The position numbers and the translations under genes were made by a program. DNA of 64,000 nt from Cucumis sativus (taxonomy: Eukaryota; Streptophyta; Magnoliopsida; Cucurbitales; Cucurbitaceae), in contig NC_026658.2 in the NCBI RefSeq assembly GCF_000004075.3, positions 2,418,001 to 2,482,000 of the forward strand. Reading direction: 5' to 3'. Positions 35,201-48,724 of this stretch are shown here, piece by piece; the first letter of the stretch is position 1; every line of letters starts with the position of its first letter. The notes beneath the pieces are model-generated. The model saw only the letters and a program-made list of their open reading frames with translations, searched no databases and was not told where the DNA came from.

Positions 35201-38200
35201 GTCGTTTTCTTATAATTGTGCGCTCCTTTTTCTCATACATCATCCTCAGGTCTTCCAAAGATTCAGAACATCTGGGATGGGCTAAAAAGTTAGTATATCT
35301 TAATTATTATTGAGACTTGGCATATTCAAAGTAAACAAGTTAATGTCAAAACCTTCTGGTCTCGTTATTAAGTCTCTGATTTAGCCTCGTTAATTGTGCA
35401 CTGAGTTGTTCAGGCGTGCTCCCATCCCAATCACCTAAAGCCTCAATTTCACTCTCAGGACATATTATTGAAGCCTTACTGTAACTCTCCTGCAATTGCA
35501 ATGTCATCATGCCATTGAAATGAACAAAAAGTTAGAGCATGCTATGCAGTAGACTAATAGACAGTATTCGTGCTTAATGCACGATCAAAATTAGAATTAC
35601 CTTACGATGACGCTCAAGCTCCTGATGTTGTCTCTCTGCCTCTTTAATATCAAAAAGGACCTTATTAGTCATAATACCTTCATAATGATCCTTCTCCTGT
35701 GACATTTTTATATTCATATGCATAAATTAACTAATAACGAGCAGCAAAAATTTCAATGAACTATCCATAGATACAGGAATAACCTTTTCTGCAGAATGCA
35801 ATTTTCTTTCAAGCTGCAACATATCTCTCTCAACTTCTTCAAATGCATCAATTTCTCCTTTTGCCGACTCTACATTTTTTTTGTATGGGAAAAGAAGGGG
35901 AGTGATCACTTAATAATGCGGAGAATTATGAAGAATCTGAATGTCAAAATCACTGCCTACATACCACACAGATTTTCAAATGATACTTTAAGATCTTTTG
36001 CCTTTGCTTCCGCTTCTTTCATCCTAACTCTAAACTTTTCAAGAAGCATCTTATTCTCTTGTATCTCCTCTTCAATTTTCTGGTAAACATTCACAAGAAT
36101 ACAATGATATTAAAAGAACTGTGCAATTAAGATTATTATTTTCTTCTTCTAGCATCTCCTCGTGAATTATGAAATTAAGAAAATAACATTCACATACTTT
36201 GACAGGTGTGATGGTAAATTTGTTTGCCCATATATACGTAAAACACAAATGTTACAAGTAGATCTTACAGAAATTTCTTGGTGTAGCTCATCCACATTTG
36301 ATGAAGGTACTGAACTAGTTTCAGCAACTTGTGACTTTCGTAAATCTTGCAGCTCCAAATTTTTGGACATTAAAAACCGTTCTGCACTCCGACACCTCCT
36401 CTTTAGAAATACAAAAATAATAACAAAGAATCAGATGATGGCATGATAAAAACTCTTTTGCAGAAAAGATACAGAAACACAATCGCATCTCCTGGTTAAA
36501 TGTGTTTTTGCTACAAAATTTTGTTCATCCCTCTTTTGGCTGGACCACGGTCATACCAAAGAACCTACACCAGGTACTGTTTTAGACACTCGGTGCCCAC
36601 ATCCCCCTTTAAGGATGAGAAAAAAACTCTTGGAGAAAATTTTATTCGTGCTTCTTGCTGGACCCTTTGGCAAGAAAGAAACCAGAGGATTTTCCAGTAT
36701 AAGGTACAGTTAATTCATTCAACATTTGTTTATTGCTTTTTGTGGGAGCAAAGATAAGCACTCTTTTACTCATTTCAGTGTCATATTCAGCCTCCAATTG
36801 GAAATGTTTTTGTTACTGCTTCTTTGCTTTTGGGATTTTCCCCAGTTTCTTATTATGAAAAAAGAAGAAAGAAAAATTTCCAAACCACAACCCCAAATAA
36901 AAGAAAAGGTTCGCTCACAGTATTGATAATTTGTAATTCAAGAACGTAAATTCTTATTTAGAAATTAACCTTCAACAAAATGGATACAATAAAATAAGAG
37001 AATAAAAAATCTCAAAAAAAAAGAAGAAGAAGAAAAAGACAATTTCATTACTTTAGAATTTTTAACTGTCTTCTAGTCTACTGCAGTGTTGGCTATGATT
37101 TTGCCTTGCACCTTATTTTTATCAACCTACGCTAACCTTTAACAGTTAATTCTTTTCTGTCATTGAGAATTTCAAGAATTGGATTCTGGACACTAGAATC
37201 AAGCAACAACAGACACAATCCATGAGGTAGAAAGTGATTGCACTTCGGCTACTCCATCTCAAAAACAGAACACAGTGAACCTCACACCCAACCAAACAGG
37301 ATAAGTGGATAGCCAAGGACCAAACGATACAAAACAATGGTTGCAAACTAGAATACCTTCGCATTGTTTAGGTTGTCTTCAAGATCCCGGAGTTGTTCTT
37401 CTGAAACTCTCTTCCTCTTCCTACATTGTTCAGCTTCTTGTTTTACATTCAATGCATCTTTTTCAAGACTTTTAATTTGGTCGTCAAAGGAGCTACAAAG
37501 TCTGCCACTTCTGGGCTTTCTAACTGGGGGAAGAATTGTCTGAACAGAACCACGTGAAAACCTATAAAGAAATTATGAAAAATTCTTTCTGATCAATAAT
37601 TACCAAATGAAAAATAGAAACACATCTCATAATAGCCAAAACTATTGATATAATTAAATTTACCATAACCCATTAGCTTTAGATTTAGGCTAATGGATGA
37701 TTTAACAAAGTGCCAGAGTAGAAGAGTCCTGAGTTTGAAACCTTCAAAAGTCATTTCCTCCAATTAATATTGAGTTCCACTTGGACACTCAACAAATCTT
37801 CAAGCTCACAAGTGAGAGGATAGTGGAACCCAACAAATCATCAAGCTCACTAGTGAGAGGAAGTGTTGCAATATTGATACAAATTCAATTTACCATAGCC
37901 CATCAATTAAAGCTATTGGATTAACCGACCATTTAACACAGAGCTTTACATTGGGCTTGGGCTATACAGTAGGAAGGAAACAAAAAAATCCTCAAAGATC
38001 AAATGGAGGATTTGGGACTCTACCATTTCATCAATCAATAAAACAGTTTCTTATAAAGTATAAAATTAAAATTAAAAATTAAAAATTGAGGGTATTGAAC
38101 CACAATTATTACTTTTACTTATTTTTTGTGAAAAATGTGAAATTATTTAATTCAGCATTTGGCTTGCCTCGTCGTATTCTAGATGAACTAATTTTCTGCC

Positions 38201-41200
38201 CATCAGAAGTTTGGAGCACAGAAAACAGCTCTTGGATTTTGGATACAAGCAAGAATATTCAAGATGATGAAACCATGAAACTAATGAATGGATCTCCTCC
38301 ATACAAAGCCCTTTCCCTACAGCCTCCTGGTTAAGTAAAACTGAGATATAACTATCAGCTTGAGTCCACAAAGTTCTTGAAATGCAAATCCATTAATTTA
38401 TGGTTAGAACAGATGCAAACTGTGACTGAACTTCGAACTCTTTGTCTTATGAAATGATTTTGATATATGTAATCACTATCTAAACTCTAGAAATTCATAA
38501 TTTTGTACACGAAACACGCATCCATTCTCAAACATTCGAGAGTGAAAATGATATAAGCAGAGGTAAAAAATATATTTGGATTCAATATTTCTGCTTACAT
38601 TTTGTATCCATCTAATGTAAAGACCTCCTTGAGATTTGAGATCCGTTGGTCAAATGCAACTGATTTACCCACATTATAATCTTTAACAAGCACTTGCCTC
38701 TCAGCATCACCCTAGGAAGTAAGAATCATGGTTACAGAAGAGAACGAGACATAATTTGTCAATTATCAACAACATGGGGGAAAGGAGGTAGCCTAATCGA
38801 ATAAGCTAAAGAAAAATATAAAACGTGAGAATTACCTTATCTATCAAAACATTGATGACAGTATGGTTTTCAGAATGAATGACAGAAAGGGTCGTAGGAT
38901 GCTTTGTTTGAGGAAGCATGTGAGCTGGAATATTTAACCTACAAGAAGTAAAAGCACGGAAAACGATAAACTTAATGGCCAAACCAAAGATCATTAAAAA
39001 CCAGGGAAGAAAAAGAATCCCATCCACCTACACTGGTCTTGAAAAGTCATAGATGACAATTGGGAGTTGCCTATAATTAGCTTCATTTGCACATCTTCTC
39101 AAAAGAAGAGAATCTTGGTGATCAGTCACGATGAAAGCATTGAGCAACCTCCCAATGGCAATTTCAACAGCAGGAGCCCACATGTCACCATTGACCAAAT
39201 TCTATCGAAAATAATTAGCTCATCAATAAACAGTACTAAGCTGCTGCCACAGGAAGAACAATCTCCCGGAGACAAAAGAACCTCGATAACACACCAAATC
39301 TGAAACATGTTGATTATCAAAGAAGCCAATCCATATGATCATGACTGTAAGAAATATGCATCAAATTGTGTCTTTCTGGATAAAGCGCGCAACTTCTTCA
39401 GACAAGAAAACTTTTGCAATGATATTGCAAAGTTCTCAATGACTCGCCCAACTTCATCAATAATCCCACCTCTTTAGTTTGCATTTTCCCACCCAATTGT
39501 CACAAGGCAGATAAAAAATCCTCCCAGCATATCATCTAGATATCTAGATTAACATTTCCTCCAAACATTTCTTTCTTTAATAATATAACCTAGATGATGG
39601 CGTACAAAAACAAAAGATACCAATAATTTAATTTCTGGTTTCTGCTACTAACCAGATGGGAACCAATTGGACCAATGGGAGGTTTCTTGAACCTTTGATG
39701 GTGTCTCTCAATCGCACGTAATAATTGAATGACTTTGTCACCTCCAAAAGCTGTGACCTGTCCAAAACATAAGCTATGCCTTTATCATCATTGGAGGCAA
39801 TAGGTTAAAGTAAGAGAGCATCTGCTGCTTATACATGAAAGTATGTAAGTTACATAAGCGAACAAAGATACAAGCATTCACATGCTAAAATTGAAAACCA
39901 TCCCTAGTTTGACGGGTATCTAAAACCATAACCCATTTATTTTGCACCTTGTTGGTTTGATGCTGCTTGAGCTCTTGAATTGAGTGAGAAAATTCATAGC
40001 CTTTTTTCTCGTAACTTGCAATCTGCAAAACCACCATCATTTAAAAGTACATATGAAACAATTGTATAAGAAAAAATTATGCAACATAGCCCTAATATGT
40101 TCTGACACAGAAAGCATAGGGACAGCAGAACCATGGAAATATCCTTCACTTCTTCAAGCATTTGAAGAGAGAAGGTCAAGTCCAAAAGCAACAAGATGAT
40201 AACACACATACTTACACTTGGAAACAAGAAGCCAAGGTAAATAACAAAGATAATTAAAATCAAAGATACAACAAGTCTAACAATATAACAATTTGAGTAA
40301 GAAAAAAAGAGTCTAACAACATAACAATTAGATCAGGAGCTATGAGTAAATAGGATAACTCGTGAGTCATGTGAATATTTCACACGGCTAATACATAAAA
40401 CTTCCGTTATAATTGGCATGGACCTTGTAAAGCGCCAATTTTCCATCCCAAGTTCATTAGAGAAAAAAAATGAATATTTGGGACAGTAAAAACCAAGTTG
40501 ATGTTGATCACACCCATTTGTTAAAGTCAACCCATTTTCAACCAGACTCCCAACTTCTAGGAAACATTAATATCATTGATTGCATTATGTGTACCAAGAA
40601 ATAGTTTCAGTTTGATCCATCACTTATCAACATTTGCAAGTAAGTAAGTTGATAGAATTTATAAATTAATTAAAAAATTTAAAAGAGAAAAGTTCCTCGT
40701 TCATGCATGCAGAAAGGTGATGACCTCTCATTATGTGAAGAGTCACACAGTATCAACCATGAGTACTACAGGAAAAGCACAAGACAACCAAAGAGAGGAC
40801 TCTTTTTCCATTCTTCAACGACACAACTTGCCACAAAATATCCAGTGGGTTGCCATGCAAGGATCCTCATCTTACCTCTTCGGCAATCTTTTTTATTTCA
40901 TTTCTCCCACTGTACAGACTTTCCATCAAGGCATTCTCCTCCTCTTTCAACCTGTTGATTCAATAAGATATTATGCAGTCTTTTCTTTAAACAAATAAAA
41001 AAAGGAGGAATTATGAAGCAAATGAATAGATAACCTCATTACTGTTGACTTAGCAGCTTCAGTCTCGGATTCGAGTTCCTTCAACTTTTCTTCAATTTCA
41101 GATTCTTCAGCCTACAGATAATTAACAATCATAGAGATACTGAAAAGGAGAGAACTAAAAGTTCAATGAGAAAATGTATATTATCTACATCACATAACAT

Positions 41201-44200
41201 CAAGAGACATGATGAAATCTCAAAAGATTATTTTTTTGTGAATATTATCAATAGAACTTTGACTAAAACAACTTTTTTAAGTAACTGCGAAGAAGAAACC
41301 TAATGCCAAGTGAACAACATGGACGCATCATTTATGGATCCTATATGCAAGATCTGTAATGGCTTGAAGATATAATAAAGGTAAACGCATAATGTTGGAA
41401 GGTAATAAGTGCACTGACCATACATATATTAGTACGCAGACTTGCATGCATGCACACAAACATAGCTACGGTAGGAAAATGAGAAATATATTTGGGAAGT
41501 AACTAAATGTGTAACTACCAGTACAAATTGTTACAGTAACGTACACAAATAAATAATTCAATATATGACATTCAAAATTAAGACAGCCTAGCCATTTCTA
41601 CAAAATCCAAGAGAAAGGAAAACCTGGGTATTTTTTATGTGCTGCTCATGAATATCTTGAACTTGTTGCTCAAGCAGCCTAACACGCTTTGCCAGCTTTT
41701 GAATGTAGTTTATTTTACGACCATGCTCCTCTTCAAGTCCGAGCTTTTCTCTTGTTGCCTAAAAATTTTGTTTGCATTAGAATATTTATAAGAAAACGCA
41801 AAGGGATAGAGATTACTCAAGTTCTCATAAGATATATGCATTTACAAAATAGAAATAATTAAATAAAAATAAAAATAAAACTGAGAATAGCTCAATGGTC
41901 TATGCATCACCGCATCGACTCCTTCCCTTGAGGTTGGAAGGTCAAATCTAAAACGCATATTTATTGTAATTGAGAAAAAAGAAAAGAATGGAAGAAAACT
42001 ATGAGTTACTACACAGCAGCAAGGAGTAACTATTATAGTACTTGTCCATCCAACGGATATCACGGCATTGTTCGTTTGTCTAATGTCATAGACTTCCAAA
42101 TTATAGATTCTGTGAAATGTATTTTCAGAAATAAAATATGGTTTAATAGGGATTTCATCACAAATTGTTTGACGATGTATGTTCCGTTGACAAATTGATT
42201 GACCGAGGAAAGAGTTGGAATCTAACTCATATTACCGAGGTAAGAGTTTCCTGCAGTTCATCCTTCATTCTTCTCACTTCTGAAGTTCTCTCCATCATGC
42301 TTGCAATTTGAGTTTTTTTCTCGATATAGCGATCTCTTAATTTTTCCACCAGACCCTACAGCACCATTCAAAAGTTGAATGTAAGAAATAAGATTAAGTA
42401 ACAACTGTCCCTGATATGAAAGAAAATGAATAGATAGAGCCCAATGGATAATCTACAGTTCCAAAAAGGAGAGATAGCATAGGTTGACATGGTATATCAG
42501 AAAAGTTCCCAATATTAAGTTCAACATGAGAAAAGTAGAAAGAGTGATGCATACCATAACCAACATTGTTCATTACTCACCAGCTGATGATCAATTTTTG
42601 CTCGACAAATAGGAATGCGATCTTGGAGCTTTCCTATTTTTGCACTTTGCTCCTGAAGCTGCTTGTCTACATCGTATACCCATGACCAAGCAAGCTTTTT
42701 CTTTAATTGTTGAACTTGTTGAGAGATTTCTTCTACTTGCTCCATGTTTTTTATTTTTCCTCGCAGTTCATTCAGTTCCTTCTCTACAGGTCGTATGGTA
42801 GACTCCAAGTCATCAACAAGTGCATTAGCAGATCTCAAATTATCGAAAATATTTTTCAGCAGATCGTCCACTTGCTGAAGAAGAGTTGCCTTGAAAAAGA
42901 ACTGAACAATAGGGTGTCACTAGAGAACCATAACACCATCAGACTGAAAAAAACAGTTTGCATTACCTTAAATTTGTCTTTGTCGTTTCCAGAATGCAGG
43001 AACTCTCTACTTTTGTCCTGACTCATTATTACACATGGATTCTCAACATCTATCTGCAAAAGATAAAGCATATTGGGTTCATGGATTGTAAACTTCTGGA
43101 GATGAAAGATGATGACATTTCATATCCCCTATGTGTTCCAGGTGACAAGGATATGATCTTTTATTAAAATAACTGCTTTCATTAAGAAAAAATGAAATAA
43201 TACAATGGCATCAAAAATAAAAAGAAATAAATAAACTAGGCTCACAAAAAAAAACCATTGAAGAAAAAGTTTCCAACCAAATACGATATTACCTAGGGAA
43301 TAATTACAAAAAGTCTTCGAAACCCAAGTCCATATGAAAACAAACCCCACCAAGGACCAAACCTCAGTAGGGTCCCTCCCCACACCACATGACACTCAAT
43401 TGGTCATTTCCCTCCAAAGATCCTACAATAACAGTCACACCCTCTGAACCAAAAAAACAACATTTCTCTTTGAAAGGCAGATGGAGGAGGAACTCCTCAG
43501 TCATCAAAAGTACGCCCCCTAAACTACTCAAAGAAACCATTCAACATGAAAGCCACAAACTGACGCTCCCAAGGAAGGTGGTTCAAGTTTTCCTCCGTCA
43601 TTTAACAAAGAATATAACAAAAAGAACACAATAATGAAGTCATCTTTCTCAAAAGCCTATTCATCGAGTACACACTTGCCATGTAAAGTACTTGACACTC
43701 TTTGGAATCTTAACCCTATATAAACATCAAATACCTATTCAACAATAGGAAAGGAATCTAACAAAATCCTGAAAGATTTACAAGAGAAACGCTTCAAACG
43801 GGTAGGACTCTTAACAAAAATATCCCTTCTCACAAGCCTAAAGTCAAAACCCTCAATCAAGAAAAAAGAGATGTTAGCTCTTTTATTTCTCTATTGAACA
43901 ATGGCCAACAGAAACCGAAGAAGAAACAGAATTCCTCCAAACCAAAAAAGTCTGCCATGCAATTATTTATCAAGAAGGACAAATGAAATAATCAAGGAAA
44001 CACAAATGAGAGGGGGCTATCCCCTGTGATCTTACCTGAAATATGTTTCTATGAATATGAAAGAAACTGATAGTTAACATGATCCCTTAAATCCCTTAAA
44101 TTTTGCAAAACCAACTCCACTTAGGAAGTAATACAGCAACAAAACGCAAAAGAATTCTTTAGCTCGTTTAAGAGTTCAGGACACCCCAAAAAATTAATAC

Positions 44201-46521
44201 AACTTAAAAAGGTGCAGGCAGCACAAATTTTTAAAGCATCATGAATGATATATTGAATACAAACTTACACTTAGGTATCAAAACTGATGACAGGTGAAGA
44301 ATAAATTTTCACATACTTTACCCTTGTTACTCCATCTCAAAAAATAATAATAATAATAAATAGAGAACCTCATGTAGAAAAGTAAACAGATTGCAATATA
44401 CCAAGGCAGAAACTCACGTTAAAATGTTCTACTAGCTCTCGTAGTTCATCCCTTCGGCTGGCAACCTTTTTTCCTGTAAGATACATATATGTACAGAAAT
44501 AAATAGTAGCTGTGAACCCCATGAAATTATACAATACTGCTTTTCTACTCTGTAGTCCATCCAATTCAAAATATGATTCACAAGTACGTCATTCAAAAAT
44601 GCAATACGATTCACATTACTGGACAACTAGTCATAGGACAGTATCTGAGAGGACCAGTGCAAAAGCAAAACGGAATCATAGTAGTATACTGAAAAGAAAA
44701 ACTGAAAAACATCAGCTAGAACTCAGGTGAGGTGAGTTTGAGAAACAGGACTCAGGTGAGAATTGTGTGACAAATATTGCAGAATGTAGATGTTTTCATT
44801 TCTAACCACAAAAAAATTCGTTGAGATGCAAAAATGGTAGCAACCACCTCTCCATATATGTGCACATCCTAAGCTGAATAATTTCTTGTGAAAACAAATT
44901 TACAAATAAGACTAATATACCGCATGCCTATGATGAGGTCCATTGGTCTAATGGAAAAATTGATACATAAGATGTTATGTTCTGATTTTAATTTTCTTAC
45001 ATACACACACACACATGCAGATTTCAATTTACCATTGGACCACATGGTGCAGGTGCACATAATAAGCTGAAATAATTTCTTGCATGCCAAGCATGAGGTA
45101 AGTATAACTCATTTACCTCCCTTGTACAAACAACGTCAATTTTCAAAACAAACTTACAAAAATGACTAATATACTCTGAAATAATAGACTCGTTTACAGC
45201 CTATAGTATTTTTGACAAAAATGTATTTGCATACAATGACCGAAGCATTCCACATGTCTACCCTTATTTGGTAAATTGATAAGTAGAATATGAAGGAAAA
45301 AGGTTGAACTTACTAATTGAAACAATTAGCCTATTTTTGACTAACGGAATATGAATGGAATACGAGATTTGAAAAATGTTTCTAACCTTGACAATCCTTT
45401 AAAACAATGGCACTAGTGGATTCAGAAATCCTTCTTTCGATGATTATTACGTCTCCATATATTCCATGCTTGAAAGCATCCTCCCCATTATTTTGCAATA
45501 CAACATGGATGACAGCATGACTGTTAAGATCCAAAACCGTATGTGAATTGAAAACTCAAAACAGATGGTATACATGCTATTCAACTTGTGAGAACTTCTA
45601 GGCGAACGCAGTGTAGTTAAAACCTAATTCAAAATATTTGTATAACCTAATCAGCAAAAATTTGTGAGCATGTGCGCGCTTATAAACAAAATGGTTGAAA
45701 AATAAAACAGGAAATTGAAAAGTGATTGGGTTGAAGATAGTAAAGGGACTTGACCTCGATGATTGAGTTCAAATCCTAGGTTGCCACCTATCTAATATAC
45801 AATCTTAGAGTGTCTACCAACTAAATATTTGGGTTGGAAATTATACTGTCAGAGTTGCACAAGTTAAATTACTTGTACTTGTGTGCGTGAGTGTAATATA
45901 TAAACAAAAAAACGATCGAGCTAGGCCTCGGTAGCTCAAGATAATAAAAATCTTCCAGGTGCATTAACCATACAATAGAAAGGAACACAACTGAACAAAC
46001 CTGCAACCAGTTTTAATAAAATCCTTCAACGTAGCTGCCCTTTGGGTCCCTTTAGCTCGACAGCCAAATGCAACACACAAAGCAGTCAAAATAGCACTCT
46101 TACCACCTACAAACACCAAATTTCCTGACATTAAAATCCCGATACAAACCATAACAAAATTGGGAAAAAATAAAATAAAGTTTCCTCCTTTAAAACGAAA
46201 AACAGCACCAATGGATAATCCAAATAATGGGGTTTTGTAAGATCTTCATTCCTAGCAGATGAACGCCTCCGGTAACAAAGTCCTTCAATACCCCATTCAT
46301 TCGCATCACACTAAACAAAACCCTCAAAGCAAAATGCGTAGAAACAAATAAAAAAAAAGTCAAGTAACTCCAGTCTACTTACTTCCATTCTGCCCAGTAA
46401 TGAAATTGAGCCACTCGCCAAATTGAATATACAAGTTGCTGTGACACATGAAATTCTCTAAACGGATACTTTTGACTATACCTGCTCCACTGCGATGAGG
46501 AAGAGCTCGGGAATCAGCCAT
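32252..46521 (-). CDS. SMC6: SMC6, subunit of the SMC5/6 complex (28 exons)
   Basis: Exons (minus strand): 46521-46383, 46106-46001, 45520-45387, 44473-44418, 43053-42967, 42901-42581, 42355-42236, 41758-41624, 41111-41035, 40951-40876, 40022-39948, 39757-39653, 39201-39032, 38938-38836, 38711-38599, 37561-37357, 36400-36269, 36079-35965, 35869-35784, 35696-35601, 35489-35353, 35271-35169, 33537-33458, 33346-33268, 33103-33046, 32813-32716, 32574-32480, 32309-32252. All have GT-AG borders and consistent phases; the total is 3159 nt, 1052 aa, the usual size. The N-terminal ATPase half has Walker A (GQNGSGKSA) split across the first intron. Coiled coils follow, with a hinge near residues 435-590 ([27 protein letters not shown]). 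The C-terminal half has signature LSGGERS and Walker [13 protein letters not shown], and ends QQMAAPRS. Known: SMC5/6 is nuclear and acts in homologous recombination, DNA repair and SUMO ligation. Arabidopsis has two copies (SMC6A and SMC6B/MIM). Confidence 0.96.
33880..34970 (+). mobile_element. LINE remnant in SMC6 intron 22
   Basis: The plus strand carries [20 protein letters not shown] at about 34098-34157, matching the W-x-x-W-x-ERN-x-RIF motif near the C terminus of plant LINE ORF2 proteins (downstream of the RNase H/zinc-binding part). Degenerate sequence follows, with a 3' terminal region near 34880-34965 (TTTTGTACTATGAGC followed by an AT-rich end). It is antisense to SMC6 and accounts for the exceptionally long intron of about 1.6 kb. 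Confidence 0.55.
36490..36900 (+). mobile_element. LINE remnant in SMC6 intron 16
   Basis: The plus strand reads [20 protein letters not shown] at about 36640-36699, the same W-x-x-W-x-ERN-x-RIF motif as in intron 22, followed by a hydrophobic tail ending [10 protein letters not shown]. It is antisense to SMC6. Confidence 0.5.
37629..37938 (+). mobile_element. TRIM-like short LTR element in SMC6 intron 15
   Basis: Two similar stretches of about 75-80 bases flank about 155 bases without coding sequence. The right one starts TGTTGCAATATTGATAC (37864) and contains TTTACCATAGCCCAT and ACCATTTAACA. The left one contains ACTATTGATATAATTAAATT, TACCATAACCCATTAG and GATGATTTAACA. Directly after the left copy comes AAGTGCCAGAGTAG, close to the initiator-Met-tRNA primer-binding motif TGGTATCAGAGC. 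A purine-rich GTGAGAGGAAG precedes the right copy. This is the layout of a terminal-repeat retrotransposon in miniature. The element is diverged and inactive. Confidence 0.55.
41878..41960 (+). mobile_element. tRNA-derived SINE-like piece in SMC6 intron 7
   Basis: AATAGCTCAATGGTCTATGC resembles a pol III A box, and GGTTGGAAGGTCAAATCT about 40 bases later resembles a degenerate B box. No tRNA fold is intact. Confidence 0.4.
43150..44050 (-). mobile_element. LINE remnant in SMC6 intron 4
   Basis: On the minus strand, after a broken segment that resembles W-x-x-WRE-N, the frame reads [20 protein letters not shown] then [16 protein letters not shown], the extreme C terminus of plant LINE ORF2. 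A hydrophobic tail then ends [14 protein letters not shown], with the 3' end at about 43160. It is on the same strand as SMC6. Upstream sequence to about 44050 is degenerate with many stops. Confidence 0.6.
45730..45910 (+). mobile_element. Au-like SINE remnant in SMC6 intron 2
   Basis: TGAGTTCAAATCCTAGGTTG is a B-box-like sequence followed by CCACCTATCTAATATACAAT, as in plant Au-type SINEs (B box, then GCCACCTAC and an AATATC-type stretch). The A box is weak (AAGATAGTAAAGGGACTTG). Confidence 0.4.
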
Positions 46522-48480
46522 GGTGAGGCTTGTTTAGGGGTTCTGCGAACCGTTGAGGAAATGGGTAAGGAGAAATATGTATAGTGTTGAAGAAGAATTA
46601 AAATTTTTTGGATTGAGAAGGAAGAAAAGGTTTGTGGCGGGAAGAAGAAACTCTTTATGTCTCTCTTCTTCCGTTTTCTACTGAGAAAGAGTGCAATTAC
46701 AAGTTGCGCGGGGACTCCTTGAAAATGAGAAGGAAATTTAATAATATTAATTATATTTATTTGAATGCTTGCTTAGGTCAATTCTTGAATCTCCTCCATT
46801 ACTTTCAAATTGCTCCATTTTGATCTGCTTTCAAGTTTGAACAATAATATTTAAACTTTGTATTTGAATTGATTTTAGTCTTTCAAGTCTTCAATCTTGA
46901 AAAATGTCTCCATGATCAAACCACCAAGCACCAATTTCGTGAAATTTAAAATTATAATCTTGATATCAATTAAAGGTTCTAAGTTTGAAGCCTGGAGTAT
47001 TCAAAGTTTTTTAGGCGTTTCATTTTTTCAGTCTCACATTTTTCTCTCTGAATTGAATGATGAATATTCTCTCTATATTAGGTGGGTTTACGCCAAATCA
47101 GTTTATGGGCCAATAATTGATATCGGGATTGGGCCAAAGTTGAGCACTGTCCAATTTTACTTGGCCCAGTAACTCTAAAGGTTACGATATAGTCTATCAA
47201 CTATAGATTTTGACACATTTTGCTTAATTTGGAGTTTTTGTAAGAATGTTGTTATCTATTTAATTATTTTAAATATAATTGATATATTTTTCACTATTCA
47301 TTCGATTTAATTTGATAGGTGTATTATTGTAATCAAACGATCATGAAATGAGACAACATTTTAATTTCAATGCAAAAACTTAGTCGTTTCTAATTGGTCA
47401 TAAATTTAATAAATAAAACAATAACATGGTTGAAGGTTTAAATCGATGTAATTATTATCTTAAAATTTAAAAATATACTGATATTTGCTTTTAGAATAAT
47501 AACTATAAAAAAAACAACTCAAATGTTACCATAAAAGGCGATAAGTTAGGAAATAATTACACGAAGCATCAGATTCTATATTTATCTTCACAACGTTGAA
47601 GAAATTGAACTATCATAATATAAGCACATGATAAATAAGATAAAATACATTGTTTAAACGTGACTGAAATAATACAGTTTGAGTTAAAATGTAAAATCAA
47701 CGAGTATGACACACTCTCGCCATCAATTTAAGAATCACATTCTCGTTTTTTTTTTTTTTCGATTATCACATTTTCCTTTACAAGACTAATCACATTCTCG
47801 GTTTTTATTCCGTAAATTGCTATTTCTTTTCGAATTGTTTTGTTTTGTTTTTGTTGTTTATATGTCATGTACTAAACAACGTATACCACATTTTTGTTGA
47901 TTATTTTTCAAATTTTATCACTCCTACTTATGTTCATTTATTATTAACAAAAAATGTGTTGACAAACTTTTACTTGACACAACATATTAAATGTCATTTG
48001 TTAACTTTTATTTGTCTATATAATCCAATCTTCTATTTAAATAGAATATCTTTATTTGACACGTCATATAAATTGATTTGTAGTTTTATAGTGCAACTTT
48101 ACCTATTCACTGGACTATTAAAAATGAGTGAAGGATCGCACATCTCGAAATCAAAGTACAAACAAAACACGACAACAACAAATGAAAAAAGATGGAAACT
48201 AAAATCAACCAATTACTACTGATTTTGGTTTTATAAACATACGTATTTAAATGGCAAGAGTTAAGTAGATCCATCATAAGCTAAAAGTTTAACGACTTAG
48301 GTTTATATTTCGATTTTTAATTATTTATTTAAATTTAATTTCCATTTCACCATGATTTGTTTTGATTTCATGTAAATAAATGAGATGTGGGTTATTATCT
48401 ATATTTCTTAATACAATGTGATAAATTCAACCATAAAGGTGTTCTTTTTCTTTTTTTTAAATATTAACTAGTGAGTGAAT
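46522..48480. other. Intergenic between SMC6 and the receptor kinase
   Basis: The first 200 bases are the SMC6 leader and promoter side. The rest is AT-rich with no supported gene. About 47175-47305 holds a partial copy of the MITE seen at 12152-12341 (AGTCTATCAACTATAG, ATTTTGACACATTTTG, then TTTAAATATAATTGATAT). Confidence 0.5.
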
Positions 48481-48686
48481 ACTTCACTTTACTCACATTG
48501 AACACATAGAAACACCCTTCAATTCATAAGCATATAAAGGCAAAATGAGAGAAGAGAGTCCACAAGGACACATTAAAGCTACATAATAACACTACAAATT
48601 CCAATGGAAAATAAAATTGGAAACAAGAAGAGAAAAAAAAAAGAAGAAAAAACTTCTCCTATACCAATCCCCACCAATTGAAATTA

Positions 48687-48701
48687 CCCCCCCCCCCCCC
48701 C
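48687..48701. repeat. C15 homopolymer
   Basis: Fifteen consecutive C on the plus strand (G15 in the transcript), just beyond the stop codon of the receptor kinase, followed by TCCCTCC. Length is likely to vary between individuals and to be error-prone in sequencing. Confidence 0.9.
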
Positions 48702-48724
48702 TCCCTCCATACAAAAATATCATA

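Noticed and set aside
35727-36446. Independent small ORFs on both strands within the SMC6 region
   Set aside because: The minus-strand frames are SMC6 exons read into introns, and the plus-strand frames are their antisense shadows.
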